The position numbers were made by a program, and so were the translations under genes. From Chryseobacterium sp. FP211-J200 (GTDB lineage Bacteria > Bacteroidota > Bacteroidia > Flavobacteriales > Weeksellaceae), in assembly GCF_001643375.1 (NCBI RefSeq), contig NZ_LSHB01000028.1, forward strand, positions 62,001-126,000: 64,000 nucleotides of DNA. The letters are read 5' to 3'. Positions within the stretch are counted from its first letter, which is position 1. The number at the start of each line of letters is the position of its first letter. The notes beneath the pieces are model-generated. The model made no database searches, was not told the DNA's origin, and saw nothing but the letters and a program-made list of their open reading frames with translations. Shown piece by piece: positions 25,744-34,686 of the stretch.

Positions 25744-27508
25744 CTAATTCTCAGAAAATAAGCCACTGATATTTCCTAGCGAAGAAGAGTCACCACCATC
25801 TATTTCTTTTTTCCTTTTTCTGATGAAATCGGTTGGCCTGATGCCATTGATCTCATGGAAAAGGTCAGAAAAGTTTTGACGGGACGCGATACCACATTCT
25901 TTGGCCAAACTATCGATGGTGTAGTTGAGGTACATGTTCTTTTCGAACAGTAGAGTGGTGATATGCCTGATACGCAGATCGCCAAGATACCTATTGAAGT
26001 TCATTCCCTTTTGTTCGTTGATGACATCGGAAAGATAATTGGAATTGGTATCCAGTTGTACCGCCAACTTCTGTATTGTAAGACCTTTTTGGGTAAACTG
26101 CTTTTTGTCCTCGAATTTTTTTAGTTTCTGAAGCAAATCTTGCTTTATGGCTTCTGTGATGTGGGTCTTTTTGTCCTCATTCGTCTCTGTTTGAGCGATT
26201 GGTGGCGCAACTGTGTTACTATCTGTTGCTGACACATAATTATGCGTTCTCAACTTTTGTTGTAGAACCCGATAGTTGTCAAGACTGCTTTTCTCTTTTT
26301 TATGTCTTTTTAGTAAAATATACGAAAGGATTCCCGCTGTAATCACCAAAAAAGCGATCAGGAAACCACCCCATGTATTGGCAGTTTGAAGTTTTCCTTT
26401 TTCTTCCATCAAGGTATTTGTATCGTACTCTCTGTGGATCTTCGACGACAAATAAGCGAAATCTCTTGAGATGATGCTATCTGCTTTTAGAAGCTGTGTC
26501 GTGTAATAGAGCTGTTTTTCTTTATCTTTTTGAGTCTTATAATGGTTGATCAGAAACTCTTAATTTTCCCGAAGTTCTGGGAGGATGAACTCATGTTTAT
26601 TGAAAATAGAATCGATCTTTTTGAAATTGGAAATGGCAAGGTCTTGTTTGTTGAGAGCCAAATAACTTTTCCCGATGAAAAAATAATCCACCGATAACCA
26701 TGCAAAATCATCTTTCATCAGCCTTGCAGATTTGTCCAGATCATTGATTGCCGACAAGTATCTGTTGTTATTGAATTCGGATAGACCTTTCGATTTGAGG
26801 AAGTAGCTTCTCTCCTGACGAAAATCTTTATTATTAAATGTCTTTAATTATCCAATATCAATGAGAGAATCTATGCTTTTCATATCTCCCATATTTCTAT
26901 AACAGACGATCATCTGATGAAGACTGTTGAGATATCCTTTTTGGTTGTTGAATATTTTGAATTGGTGCTGGGTTTTGTCGTTTGTTTCAGCTTCAAAATG
27001 ATTAAGACAGTTTTTGAATAGTTCTAGTGCTTCTTCATGGTAGCCTAAATAGTTCTTTACAACACCAAGATGATAGTAGATCTTGTATTTGAGATACATG
27101 TCAATAGTATTCTTGGCATATTTGTACGCCATGATATACTCATCCAAAGCGGGTTTGTATTTTTTATAATTAGCGTAGTAGATACTTCCTTTCTGGATGT
27201 AAGCAAATGATATCCGATAATCATTCGCAGATTTGTATGCAGCATCTAGACAACTATCTGCATATTGGATCTTTTTGTCACGAGATTTGGCGTAAAAAAC
27301 GGCATCTCTGTAACCTTGGAAAAGTTCTGGATATTTTTTCGTTTTTTGCTTTTTGTATGAATAGATTTAAATTCTCAAAAGCCCTGCCATCATTTTCTCC
27401 GTAATTCTCATATTTTTTCCTGTAATCATCATAGCTTTTTGGTGTCTTATCCTTAGAATATATAAGACTGAAAGAAAATGCCAATATGATAAAGATAAAC
27501 TGTTTCAT
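25744..27508 (-). pseudogene. TPR-AraC-type transcriptional regulator, broken
   Basis: Reading through three lesions gives one protein of about 587 residues: signal or membrane start MKQFIFIILAFSFSLIYS, a TPR-like helical sensor (YHEEALELFKNCL, LAISNFKKIDSIF), one membrane segment (FLIAFLVITAGILSYILL) and a C-terminal AraC helix-turn-helix (LTIQKLAVQLDTNSNYLSDV, IDSLAKECGIASRQNFSDLF). The lesions are a one-base frameshift in A-runs near 27331-27350 and two in-frame TAA codons at 26848-26850 and 26560-26562. The remaining codons still translate well, so inactivation seems recent. A C-terminal membrane-HTH piece (25744-26451) could still be expressed from a TTG. Intact relatives are common in Chryseobacterium-like genomes. 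Confidence 0.85.
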
Positions 27509-27796
27509 AGTAATATTTATCTTCGTCATTTGTTCTACAAAAGTACACATTTATAAAATATGATCGACAATTAATTACTAAAAATAGATTATGTTTATTA
27601 ATGTAATAGTAGTGGTGTTAAGTTTTTGTTAATCAGTATTTTAATTGTGTCTTTATTTGTGAATTAGGACGTAGCGATTTCGTAATCGAGACCATAAAAG
27701 TTTTTATTAGTCATATTTTGCTTATACTTTCGTCAAACAATTACAACATAATTTTTTTAAAATAATAACAAAAATAAATAATAATAATTTCCAATT

Positions 27797-28018
27797 ATGA
27801 AAAGACTAATCACTATCGTCGCGATTGCAGTTGTATCATTAAATTTTGTTTCTTGCAGACAAGATGATGAATCTGCTGTATTTACAAATAATGAGACTCA
27901 AGACATGTTAAGCAATAAAGCTGTTTTGGCAGACTCTGCTAAAATAGGTACAGATGTTGTGAAAAAAGAGGCGGCAGTAGATCCAGATCCACCTTACAAA
28001 GATGGAACAAGATGGTAA
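27797..28018 (+). CDS. Small lipoprotein with DPPYKDGTRW tail
   Basis: A 73-residue lipoprotein: signal MKRLITIVAIAVVSLNFVSC, then an acidic mature part ending DPDPPYKDGTRW. A short conserved-looking Pro/Lys/Asp/Gly/Trp tail on an otherwise disordered lipoprotein suggests a recognition tag or processed peptide. Similar small lipoproteins occur in Chryseobacterium genomes as far as I recall; no function is known to me. It is divergent from the broken TPR-AraC regulator, so it might be a former target. TACTTTCG at about 27726-27733 is a near-consensus -7 box. A good terminator follows. Confidence 0.75.
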   Translation: MKRLITIVAIAVVSLNFVSCRQDDESAVFTNNETQDMLSNKAVLADSAKIGTDVVKKEAAVDPDPPYKDGTRW

Positions 28019-28049
28019 AATAATAGAACATTCATTCTTATACTATAGA

Positions 28050-28085
28050 CCTCAATCCATCTTTTTCGTGGATTGAGGTTGTTTT
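28050..28085 (+). terminator. Terminator after small lipoprotein
   Basis: 10-bp stem CCTCAATCCA / TGGATTGAGG with a 9-base loop, then a T-run. Confidence 0.88.
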
Positions 28086-28170
28086 TAGAGGTAAAGACGA
28101 GATGGGTTGTTTTAGGTTTTGCAAAAGGTGTTTCTGCTGATATTAAAGATTACAAAATAAGATAAAAATT

Positions 28171-28275
28171 ATGTCTAGATTATATAATTTGATAGTGATA
28201 AAATTAGCTGGGATCATTATGTCTGTTTTAACAATGTGTTTCGGCGAGGGAATATTTCGCAAAAGGACAGATTAA
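28171..28275 (+). CDS. Possible 34-residue membrane peptide
   Basis: ATG to TAA without interruption, encoding a peptide with a central hydrophobic stretch (LIVIKLAGIIMSVLTMCF) and a basic end (FRKRTD). AT-rich leader upstream, no recognisable family. It could be a real small membrane protein or chance; the surrounding gap otherwise holds only the terminator and the next promoter. Confidence 0.25.
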   Translation: MSRLYNLIVIKLAGIIMSVLTMCFGEGIFRKRTD

Positions 28276-28288
28276 AGAAAAGTTTAGC

Positions 28289-28296
28289 TATTTTTG
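28289..28296 (+). promoter_or_regulatory. -7 element TATTTTTG
   Basis: Perfect TAnnTTTG, 16 bases before the CvfB-like ATG. Confidence 0.55.
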
Positions 28297-28312
28297 CAGG
28301 AAATTCAATTCT

Positions 28313-29137
28313 ATGAAACCTGGTCAAATCCAAACTTTAACAATCGCTGAAAAAATATCTTCTGGTTTTATCCTAAAAGACGAACTCGGAGAAAAAGCAT
28401 TTATCCAAAAAGTTTTTGCAGACGAGTCTTGGGAAGTTGGAAGCGAGGTAGAGGTTTTTGTCTATCAAGATGACGGTAACTTTAAGGCGACGACAGAAAA
28501 GGCAAACGCTCAAGTTGGAGAATTTGCTGTTATGACCTGCGTGCAGAGTTTGCCAACAGGAGCATTCATGGATTGGGGAATTATCAAGGATCTCTTCATC
28601 CCGTACAAACAACAGAAATCCAAAATCCTAGAAGGGAAACGATACATTGTCTATGTCTATACGGACGATGCAACCGGATTGACTACCGGAACGACAAAAT
28701 TCAAACGTAATCCACAATACGAAGATCTGCCCCTGAGACAAGGTGACAAAGTGGATCTGATCATGATGAACGAATCCGAATTGGGATGGAATGTCGTCAT
28801 CAATAAGGAATATATCGGATTGATCTACGCTTCTGATGTTTTCAAAAAATTATATCCACTTTCCGAAGAGACAGGCTATATCAAAACCATCCGTGAAGAT
28901 GGCAAAATAGATGTCACACTTCAACCTCAAGGTTTTGAAAATGTGGACGAATTCAAACAGGCTATTCTAGATAAGTTGAATGACAACTACGGATTGCTAT
29001 ATCTATCTGACAAATCTTCGCCTGAAGAGATCAAAGATGAACTCCAAATGAGCAAGAAGAATTTCAAGAAAGCTATTGGTAGTCTTTATAAAGATAAGAT
29101 CATCGAGATCGCTGATGACAGAATAAAACTGCTTTAG
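28313..29137 (+). CDS. CvfB-like S1 RNA-binding protein
   Basis: A 274-residue protein of the CvfB/YitL type: three S1-like beta-barrels (for example GEKAFIQKVFADESWEVGSE, GAFMDWGIIKDLFIPYKQQ, GYIKTIREDGKIDVTLQPQG) and a C-terminal winged helix (SSPEEIKDELQMSKKNFKKA). CvfB proteins bind RNA and influence virulence or gene expression in Firmicutes; the role in Bacteroidota is not defined. Single gene with its own promoter. Confidence 0.87.
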   Translation: MKPGQIQTLTIAEKISSGFILKDELGEKAFIQKVFADESWEVGSEVEVFVYQDDGNFKATTEKANAQVGEFAVMTCVQSLPTGAFMDWGIIKDLFIPYKQQKSKILEGKRYIVYVYTDDATGLTTGTTKFKRNPQYEDLPLRQGDKVDLIMMNESELGWNVVINKEYIGLIYASDVFKKLYPLSEETGYIKTIREDGKIDVTLQPQGFENVDEFKQAILDKLNDNYGLLYLSDKSSPEEIKDELQMSKKNFKKAIGSLYKDKIIEIADDRIKLL

Positions 29138-29238
29138 AACTTTTCCAGCTTCCAAATGTTTGTTGTCAAGTATCAAAAAATTAACAGACAATTGACTTTA
29201 CTTGGACTCGTTTTTGATTCCCAATAGGAAATTCCTTA

Positions 29239-30141
29239 ATGAAAAAGATTCTTATCAGTGGTGCAACAGGACTTATTGGAAAAAAAATTGCCCGTAAATT
29301 ATACGAAAGAGGTTATCAGGTAGAGATACTTGTCCGCTCCAAACCGGAAAATTCAGATTTCCGATCTTATATTTGGGATTATAAAAATGGTTTCTTGGAA
29401 GTAGGCGCGTTAGACAATACTTATATTTTCATTCACCTGGCCGGCGCATCCATCAGTAAACGATGGACAGAGTCTTATAAAAAAGAAGTGTACAGCAGCC
29501 GAATCGATTCTGCACAGTTCATTTACGAAGAGATGCAGAAGCGGAAGATCTATCCAGAAGCGGTGATCTCATCCTCAGCTGTCGGGATCTACGGGCAAAC
29601 CACTTCTCAACAAATTTTTACTGAAGATGACCAGCCTGCCAATGACTTTCTTGGAGAAGTCTGCAAGGATTGGGAAGAAAAAGCCTTTCAGTTTCACAAA
29701 CTTGGAAGTAGGGTGGTTTGTATCAGAACATCAACCGTGCTTTCCGAAAAAGATGGTGCGTTGGAAGTTTTGAAAAAACCTATTGAACTAAATGTCGGTG
29801 CGGTTCTAGGAAATGGCGAACAATATTTCCCTTGGGTCCATATCGATGATCTGGTGAATATCTATTTCAAAGCAGTGGAAGATGTCTCTATGACTGGTGC
29901 GTACAATGCATCAGCTCCTGACTTCATCACAAACGAAACTCTCACAAAAAAGATAGCTTCCCATCTTGGCAAAAAAATATGGTTGCCCAATATTCCCAAA
30001 TTTATCATCAAAACCTTTTTGGGTGAAATGTCCGTTTTAGCTTTGGAAGGTAGCCGGATTTCTTCAAAAAAGATTGAAAATGCCGGTTTCAAATTTCAGT
30101 ATAATAATCTCGATAAGGCTTTGAGCGATGTGATCAATTAA
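29239..30141 (+). CDS. TIGR01777-family epimerase/oxidoreductase
   Basis: A 300-residue atypical short-chain dehydrogenase: Rossmann motif SGATGLIGKKIA at the N-terminus, FIHLAGASISKRWTESYKKE, SSSAVGIYG, a FPWVHIDDLV block and the C-terminal DUF1731 part (TFLGEMSVLALEGSRISSKK). This is the TIGR01777/SDR39U1 family, a nucleotide-sugar-epimerase-like group with unknown substrate; some relatives are linked to cell division or isoprenoid steps. No partner gene in the immediate vicinity. Confidence 0.88.
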   Translation: MKKILISGATGLIGKKIARKLYERGYQVEILVRSKPENSDFRSYIWDYKNGFLEVGALDNTYIFIHLAGASISKRWTESYKKEVYSSRIDSAQFIYEEMQKRKIYPEAVISSSAVGIYGQTTSQQIFTEDDQPANDFLGEVCKDWEEKAFQFHKLGSRVVCIRTSTVLSEKDGALEVLKKPIELNVGAVLGNGEQYFPWVHIDDLVNIYFKAVEDVSMTGAYNASAPDFITNETLTKKIASHLGKKIWLPNIPKFIIKTFLGEMSVLALEGSRISSKKIENAGFKFQYNNLDKALSDVIN

Positions 30142-30195
30142 TTGTATTGTAGGTCGATGTTAAAATTTGTAGATTTGGTGTTAAACTAATTAGCA

Positions 30196-30810
30196 ATGAA
30201 GGGCAAATTAACATTGAGAAGCTTGATATCTTTAAGTTTTCTGCTTTTTTTTCTTCCTTTTTTAAGAACGTGTTCAGACAGGTCGATTGAAAATTTACAT
30301 TCAGAAGAAGTATCTAAAGTTTTAGTTGTAGATTCTGCAAATAAAGTTACCAAAGATGGTGATACAATTAGAATCTTTGAAGCTCTATCAAAGCAAGAAG
30401 AAACTAAATTGTTGCAACAAGAAAAAGAAAATAGAATAGTAAGAATTCAGAAAGCTAAAAAAGATTTTACATTTAATTTTTATACACTTTTGCTTGAAAC
30501 TTTATTTAAGGATAAATTTGATGGGAATTCTTTTTATGAAGTGTCATTTTATTCATCGTTAGGATATTTTTTGGTATTGATATCAACGATAATAATGTTG
30601 ATCTTATCATTCTTAAATAAAATAAAAACAGTGCAATTTTTATCTTTAATTAATTTGATTTTGTTAAGTAGTTCTACAATTTTACTTTATTTTTGCGAAG
30701 CTTTAGAAGACTTAAATCAAATCAAAATTGGTTATTACTTGGTCTTTCTTAATTTTATTTTAATCATTTTATTTTCCAGAAAAGTTCTGAAAGAAAATCA
30801 AACAGTTTAA
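30196..30810 (+). CDS. Membrane protein of unknown function
   Basis: A 204-residue protein with an N-terminal hydrophobic segment (LISLSFLLFFLPFLRTC), a charged external region (about residues 30-100) and three further membrane segments (about 115-200). The Cys after the first segment might be a lipobox-like site, but the context RTC is poor. No family recognised. It is followed after 10 bases by the coiled-coil membrane protein, so the two may act together. Confidence 0.65.
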   Translation: MKGKLTLRSLISLSFLLFFLPFLRTCSDRSIENLHSEEVSKVLVVDSANKVTKDGDTIRIFEALSKQEETKLLQQEKENRIVRIQKAKKDFTFNFYTLLLETLFKDKFDGNSFYEVSFYSSLGYFLVLISTIIMLILSFLNKIKTVQFLSLINLILLSSSTILLYFCEALEDLNQIKIGYYLVFLNFILIILFSRKVLKENQTV

Positions 30811-30820
30811 AAATCTATCA

Positions 30821-31363
30821 ATGAAACTTACAGAAGAAACTCAGGAAAGACTGACTATTTTAGAAAAGATCGCCAACGGAATTATCTGGTGGGTAGGTTC
30901 TATTCAGTCGCTTGTTTTTCATACGATTTTCTTTATCGTTTGTTTTGCTTTACCAATTTTTAACATTGTTGAATTTGAACATATGTTATTGGTTCTCACA
31001 ACTGTAGTTTCTTTGGAAGCGATTTATTTGGCGATTTTCATTCAAATGTCTGTTAATAAAAGTACAGAACATATCGAGGATTTGAAGGAAGATGTGAACG
31101 AGATCCAGGAAGATATAGATGAGATCCAGGAGGACATCGAGGAGATCCAGGAAGATGTAGAGGAAATCCAAGAAGATATTGATGAGATCCAGGAAGATGT
31201 AGAGGAGATCAACGAAGATGACGACGACGATGACCATAGCGACCGCGCCAGAACCGTAATGTTGAAAAGTAAAGTGACCAACAATAAAAACGATATCAAA
31301 AACCTGAAAGATAAGATCAAAGAACTTGAAGGTTTAATAGAAAATCTAAAGAAGGAAGATTAG
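30821..31363 (+). CDS. Membrane-anchored protein with perfect heptad-repeat coiled coil
   Basis: A 180-residue protein: two membrane segments (about residues 22-45 and 50-70), then a cytoplasmic-looking coiled coil built of consecutive heptads of the type EIQEDVE/EIQEDID (about residues 87-127), an Asp-rich patch (EDDDDDDH), and a second helical segment (NDIKNLKDKIKELEGL). Hydrophobic residues recur at a and d positions without a break. The membrane half recalls small DUF1003-type proteins, but I am not certain. Probably an oligomer or a scaffold at the inner membrane. The repeated DNA (21-bp units) could expand or contract. Confidence 0.7.
   Translation: MKLTEETQERLTILEKIANGIIWWVGSIQSLVFHTIFFIVCFALPIFNIVEFEHMLLVLTTVVSLEAIYLAIFIQMSVNKSTEHIEDLKEDVNEIQEDIDEIQEDIEEIQEDVEEIQEDIDEIQEDVEEINEDDDDDDHSDRARTVMLKSKVTNNKNDIKNLKDKIKELEGLIENLKKED
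31081..31215 (+). repeat. In-gene 21-bp heptad repeats
   Basis: About six consecutive 21-bp units such as GAGATCCAGGAAGATGTAGA, each coding one heptad. Units differ mostly at synonymous or Ile/Val and Asp/Glu positions. Confidence 0.85.
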
Positions 31364-31368
31364 TTAGT

Positions 31369-31408
31369 TGTCAGTCTGAGGTGAAGTTTATCCTGAGCCT
31401 GTCGAAGG
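31369..31408 (+). repeat. CTGAG/TCGAAG-type short dispersed repeat
   Basis: TGTCAGTCTGAGGTGAAGTT followed by CCTGAGCCTGTCGAAGG; related to copies at 9.8, 34.4 and 52.8 kb. Confidence 0.55.
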
Positions 31409-31423
31409 AAAGACCAATAAAAG

Positions 31424-32536
31424 CTACAATTCCAATTTCAGGATTTTCTCCATCTGTTCCTGATTTACACTTTCCGGCATATTTCTAAAAACAAAATTCC
31501 GAAGTCCAGTGAAATTTTCCCACTGCGCCACTTTCCCAAGCGTCCAACTTGTCTTCACAATATGATTCACTTTTAATCTTCTGATATTTTCGAATTGGTG
31601 AAAGACTTTGTTCCAATCTTTTTCGGTTTCCAGAAGTTTTCCGATGATGTATGCATCTTCCACCGCTTGGCAACCGCCTTGTCCCATATTTGGCGTTGTG
31701 GCGTGCGCAGAATCTCCAATCAAACAAAGATTTTCTGTAGACCATTTTTCCATCGGTTTTAGGTCGATGATGTCATTCAGAATGATATTTTCCTTTGAGG
31801 TTTTTGAGATCATTTCCAAAACATCAGGATGAAATTCTTTAAATGTTTCTAATAAATCAATGTCCTTAGAATAGAATTTCTCATTCACCAAAGCATACCA
31901 ATACAAAGTATTTTCCTTGATCTTCACAAAGCCAAAACGTTTTCCTTTCCCCCACATTTCGTAGGCATTGTGGCTATATTTTTCAGGAATTTCGGTTTTT
32001 ATAATTCCGCGCCAGCATTTTTGTTTAGCTTCTCGGATCTCGCCGGATTTAAGAATTTGATTTCGAACCAAAGATTTCACGCCATCAGCTCCGAAGATGA
32101 TTTCACTTTCGATTTCTGTTTTGTCTTCAAAAGTCAAATGATAATTTTCCTTCTTCTCAATGGTCGAAAGACGTTTGTTAAGAATGATATTTTCTGAGAT
32201 ATTTTCGCTCAATACTTTTTGAAGTTCCGCTCTGTGAATGGCGATGTTGCAAACATTGTATTTGCTTTCAAGCTTTAGAACATCGGTTTTTGAAATAGTT
32301 TTCAGCTTTTCATCAGTAATAATTAAAGCGTGCATTTTTGTTCCCGCTTTTTCAATCTTTTCTTTCAAACCGAGTTTATCGAAGATCTGCATTGCATTTC
32401 CTGCCATTGCGATTCCTGCTCCAACTGGTTTTATTTCTGGCGCACTTTCATAGATCTTAAAATCGATGTGGTGTTGCTTCAGGACATTTCCCAAAGTCAA
32501 ACCGCCAATTCCGCCACCGATGATTGAGATTTTCAT
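31424..32536 (-). CDS. FAD-dependent monooxygenase (group A)
   Basis: A 370-residue flavoprotein with the three signatures of aromatic-hydroxylase-type monooxygenases: IIGGGIGGLTLG at the N-terminus (FAD ADP-binding), GADGVKSLVR near residue 155, and LIGDSAHATTPNMGQGGCQA near residue 275. These enzymes use NAD(P)H and oxygen to hydroxylate small aromatic or related compounds; substrate unknown here. A TetX-like role is possible in principle, but the sequence looks closer to general HpxO or salicylate-hydroxylase-like members. It starts 5 bases after the upstream unknown gene, so the two are probably co-transcribed. Confidence 0.85.
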   Translation of the reverse strand: MKISIIGGGIGGLTLGNVLKQHHIDFKIYESAPEIKPVGAGIAMAGNAMQIFDKLGLKEKIEKAGTKMHALIITDEKLKTISKTDVLKLESKYNVCNIAIHRAELQKVLSENISENIILNKRLSTIEKKENYHLTFEDKTEIESEIIFGADGVKSLVRNQILKSGEIREAKQKCWRGIIKTEIPEKYSHNAYEMWGKGKRFGFVKIKENTLYWYALVNEKFYSKDIDLLETFKEFHPDVLEMISKTSKENIILNDIIDLKPMEKWSTENLCLIGDSAHATTPNMGQGGCQAVEDAYIIGKLLETEKDWNKVFHQFENIRRLKVNHIVKTSWTLGKVAQWENFTGLRNFVFRNMPESVNQEQMEKILKLEL

Positions 32537-32541
32537 ATTGT

Positions 32542-33117
32542 CTAAAGTCGATCAGCGTTGTCTCTCATGGAATCAATAAAATCAGTTTTCTTAATTTCTT
32601 TCAAAAATTTCTTTTCAAATTTTTTATTCAAAATCATAATTTTTATTTCACCTGAATAGTGTAAATAGAGAATAATATTTTGCTTTTCATCAATCATATT
32701 ATAATCAAAAAATCCACCATCACATCTTGTTATTGTATAAAAGTGAGGAAAAAAAGTTACCAAATCATCAATGTGTAACTCTAATCCGCCATTAAAAATT
32801 GTTGTTATCTTTTGAGATTTAAAATATTCTAATGACTTAATTAGAGGTTTGTAATCTTTCCTTTTTGAAGTGAATTTTGAAATCCAAGGTTTATTCATCT
32901 CACCTAAGATGATTAAATTTTCAATTTCTAAATTCTTTATAAGTTTTATAAACTGATTTCTTAAATTTTTTGGCGAATCTTTTTCAAGCTTTAACCAATA
33001 AGCTGATTTTATGTTAGGATGATTATAAACATCTGAATCAGTTTCTTTTTCATACTCAGTTAGTGGAAGTGATCTGTATTTAATGATGCAAATATCTCTT
33101 TTAATTTTCTTAATCAT
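32542..33117 (-). CDS. Hypothetical protein
   Basis: A 191-residue cytoplasmic protein, rich in Lys, Ile and Asn and more AT-rich than neighbours. No signal peptide or membrane segment. No family recognised; the pattern IENLIILGEMNKPWISK, VTFFPHFYTITRCDGGFFDY looks like an alpha/beta domain. It precedes the monooxygenase by 5 bases. Its high AT content may hint at acquisition. Confidence 0.6.
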   Translation of the reverse strand: MIKKIKRDICIIKYRSLPLTEYEKETDSDVYNHPNIKSAYWLKLEKDSPKNLRNQFIKLIKNLEIENLIILGEMNKPWISKFTSKRKDYKPLIKSLEYFKSQKITTIFNGGLELHIDDLVTFFPHFYTITRCDGGFFDYNMIDEKQNIILYLHYSGEIKIMILNKKFEKKFLKEIKKTDFIDSMRDNADRL

Positions 33118-33142
33118 ACTTTAAATTGATTATCTTTTTGAA

Positions 33143-33150
33143 CAAAGTTA
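33143..33150 (-). promoter_or_regulatory. -7 element TAACTTTG
   Basis: Perfect TAnnTTTG on the minus strand, 25 bases before the hypothetical-protein ATG, just after the rpoD terminator. Confidence 0.5.
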
Positions 33151-33160
33151 ATTATTAATA

Positions 33161-33189
33161 CAAAAAAGCAAGACCAAAAAGTCTTGCTT
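33161..33189 (-). terminator. Terminator after rpoD
   Basis: 9-bp stem AAGCAAGAC / GTCTTGCTT with a six-base loop followed by Ts on the minus strand. Confidence 0.9.
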
Positions 33190-33214
33190 CAATTTCATTC
33201 CAAAAAAGGAATTT

Positions 33215-34081
33215 TTATTTTCCAAGGTAAGATTTCAGGATCTTACTTCTTGTGTTGTGTTTCAATCTTTTGATTGCTTTTTCTTTGATCTGACGAACTC
33301 TTTCTCTCGTCAGGTCAAATGTTTCACCGATTTCTTCAAGCGTCATTGGATGTTTTCCGTTCAATCCGAAATACAATCTTACCAAGTCAGCCTCTCTCGG
33401 CGTCAAAGTTTGAAGTGCTCTTTCAATCTCGATCTGTAGTGATTCAAGCATCAAATCCTTATCCGGACTTGGAGATTCTCCCGAACGTAAAACGTCATAA
33501 AGGTTAGAATCTTCACCTTCCACAAGCGGCGCATCCATCGATAGGTGACGACCACTGTTTTTCATAGATTCCTTGATGTCTTCCTCGCTCATATCCAGAA
33601 CTTCTGCCAACTCTTCCGGAGAAGGTGGTCTTTCGTTCTCTTGCTCCAGGTGAGCATAAGCTTTGTTGATCTTGTTGATAGAACCGATTTTATTCAACGG
33701 TAATCTTACAATTCTCGACTGCTCGGCCAAAGCCTGCAAGATCGATTGACGAATCCACCAAACAGCGTAGGAGATAAATTTGAAACCTCTCGTCTCATCA
33801 TATCTTTTCGCCGCTTTCATTAGACCAAGATTTCCTTCGTTGATCAGATCGGGAAGAGAAAGTCCCTGATTCTGATACTGCTTGGAAACGGAAACCACGA
33901 AACGTAAGTTAGCTTTGATCAATTTCTCCAACGCCGCTCTGTCGCCAGCGCGGATCCTTTGTGCCAAATCTACCTCTTCATCGGCCGTGATCAATTCCAC
34001 TTTCCCGATTTCTTGAAGATACTTGTCTAGTGATGCGGTTTCCCTGTTGGTAACCTGTTTTGTAATTTTTAATTGTCTCAT
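33215..34081 (-). CDS. rpoD: Primary sigma factor RpoD (Bacteroidota type)
   Basis: A 288-residue sigma-70 with regions 1.2 to 4.2 but without the acidic region 1.1. Region 2 includes [20 protein letters not shown] and the promoter-melting block [13 protein letters not shown]; region 4.2 is [20 protein letters not shown]. This short form is the housekeeping sigma factor of Bacteroidota, which recognises -33 TTTG and -7 TAnnTTTG; many such boxes occur in this window. A putative upstream promoter has TATAAT-like rather than TAnnTTTG sequence. Single gene with a clear terminator. Confidence 0.96.
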   Translation of the reverse strand: MRQLKITKQVTNRETASLDKYLQEIGKVELITADEEVDLAQRIRAGDRAALEKLIKANLRFVVSVSKQYQNQGLSLPDLINEGNLGLMKAAKRYDETRGFKFISYAVWWIRQSILQALAEQSRIVRLPLNKIGSINKINKAYAHLEQENERPPSPEELAEVLDMSEEDIKESMKNSGRHLSMDAPLVEGEDSNLYDVLRSGESPSPDKDLMLESLQIEIERALQTLTPREADLVRLYFGLNGKHPMTLEEIGETFDLTRERVRQIKEKAIKRLKHNTRSKILKSYLGK

Positions 34082-34207
34082 ATAAAAACCTCATTCTTTA
34101 GGTTGCATTATATTATACGATGAGAAACCCAAAAAGGTTACAAATATTTTATTTTCATCAGATTAATCTTCAATTTTAACGCTTTTTAAAACAAATTAAT
34201 AATATTT

Positions 34208-34295
34208 GGGCAGCTTTTCCGCCTTCCACTCCCGCTATTTTTTGCCATCGCTTTTACAGCCACAGAAAATGAGCTCCGTTCAAGTCGGGCTGCAG
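34208..34295 (+). repeat. Dispersed structured intergenic element, copy B
   Basis: Starts GGGCAGC, ends GGGCTGCAG. Inner pairing GCT (34234-34236) with AGC (34272-34274) around the T-run/A-run. Very similar to copies A and C. Confidence 0.82.
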
Positions 34296-34354
34296 ATCCA
34301 GTATAAAACAACAGTGTAGATAAATATAATGTTTTGTTATCCTAATGAAGAACA

Positions 34355-34463
34355 CTTCGACTCCGCTCAGTGTGACAACTCAAATAATGAATTTCCAAAT
34401 TGTAAAATTGTCAGTCTGAGGTTCTCAAATATTTCCAACTGTCAGTCTGAGCGGAGTCGAAGA
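34355..34463. repeat. Cluster of CTGAG/TCGAAG repeats with inverted arms
   Basis: Arm 1 is CTTCGACTCCGCTCAGTGTG (34355-34374), arm 2 is GTCAGTCTGAGCGGAGTCGA (34441-34460); they are inverted repeats with two mismatches. A third partial copy TGTCAGTCTGAGGTTCTC lies between them (34409-34426). This resembles a repeat widespread in Flavobacteriia. Confidence 0.7.
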
Positions 34464-34674
34464 CCTATGACATATAAAGAATAAGCTAGATTGAACTTTT
34501 TTTATCAATAGGTGACTCTCAATTGACTTAAGTGTTCCAAAAACAAATCCGCAAAATTTGCCAAATCTGCGAGAGTTCTAATTATTAATTAAATAAAAAT
34601 CCACATTTCACTGTAAATCAATTATTCTTAACAAAAATTAAGTATTCAAAATTCTCTGTATCGATTCTAATTGT

Positions 34675-34682
34675 TATTTTTG
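34675..34682 (+). promoter_or_regulatory. -7 element TATTTTTG, 4 bases before gldD ATG
   Basis: Perfect TAnnTTTG; ATG begins after CCGA. Confidence 0.6.
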
Positions 34683-34686
34683 CCGA

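Larger units (their letters stand above)
34082..34686. other. 605-bp intergenic region rich in repeats
   Basis: Between divergent rpoD and gldD. It contains structured element copy B (34208-34295), a cluster of three CTGAG/TCGAAG-type repeats (34355-34463), and an AT-rich stretch with the gldD promoter. No open frame looks like a gene. Confidence 0.7.

Noticed and set aside
27657-27710. Possible tRNA or structured RNA (CGATTTCGTAATCGAGACC)
   Set aside because: Only a short palindrome is present; no cloverleaf or T-loop could be drawn.
31042-31320. Ser-rich open frame antisense to the heptad protein (ISSxSSW repeats)
   Set aside because: It is the reverse of the EIQEDVE coding repeats; the plus-strand protein has membrane segments and normal heptad logic.
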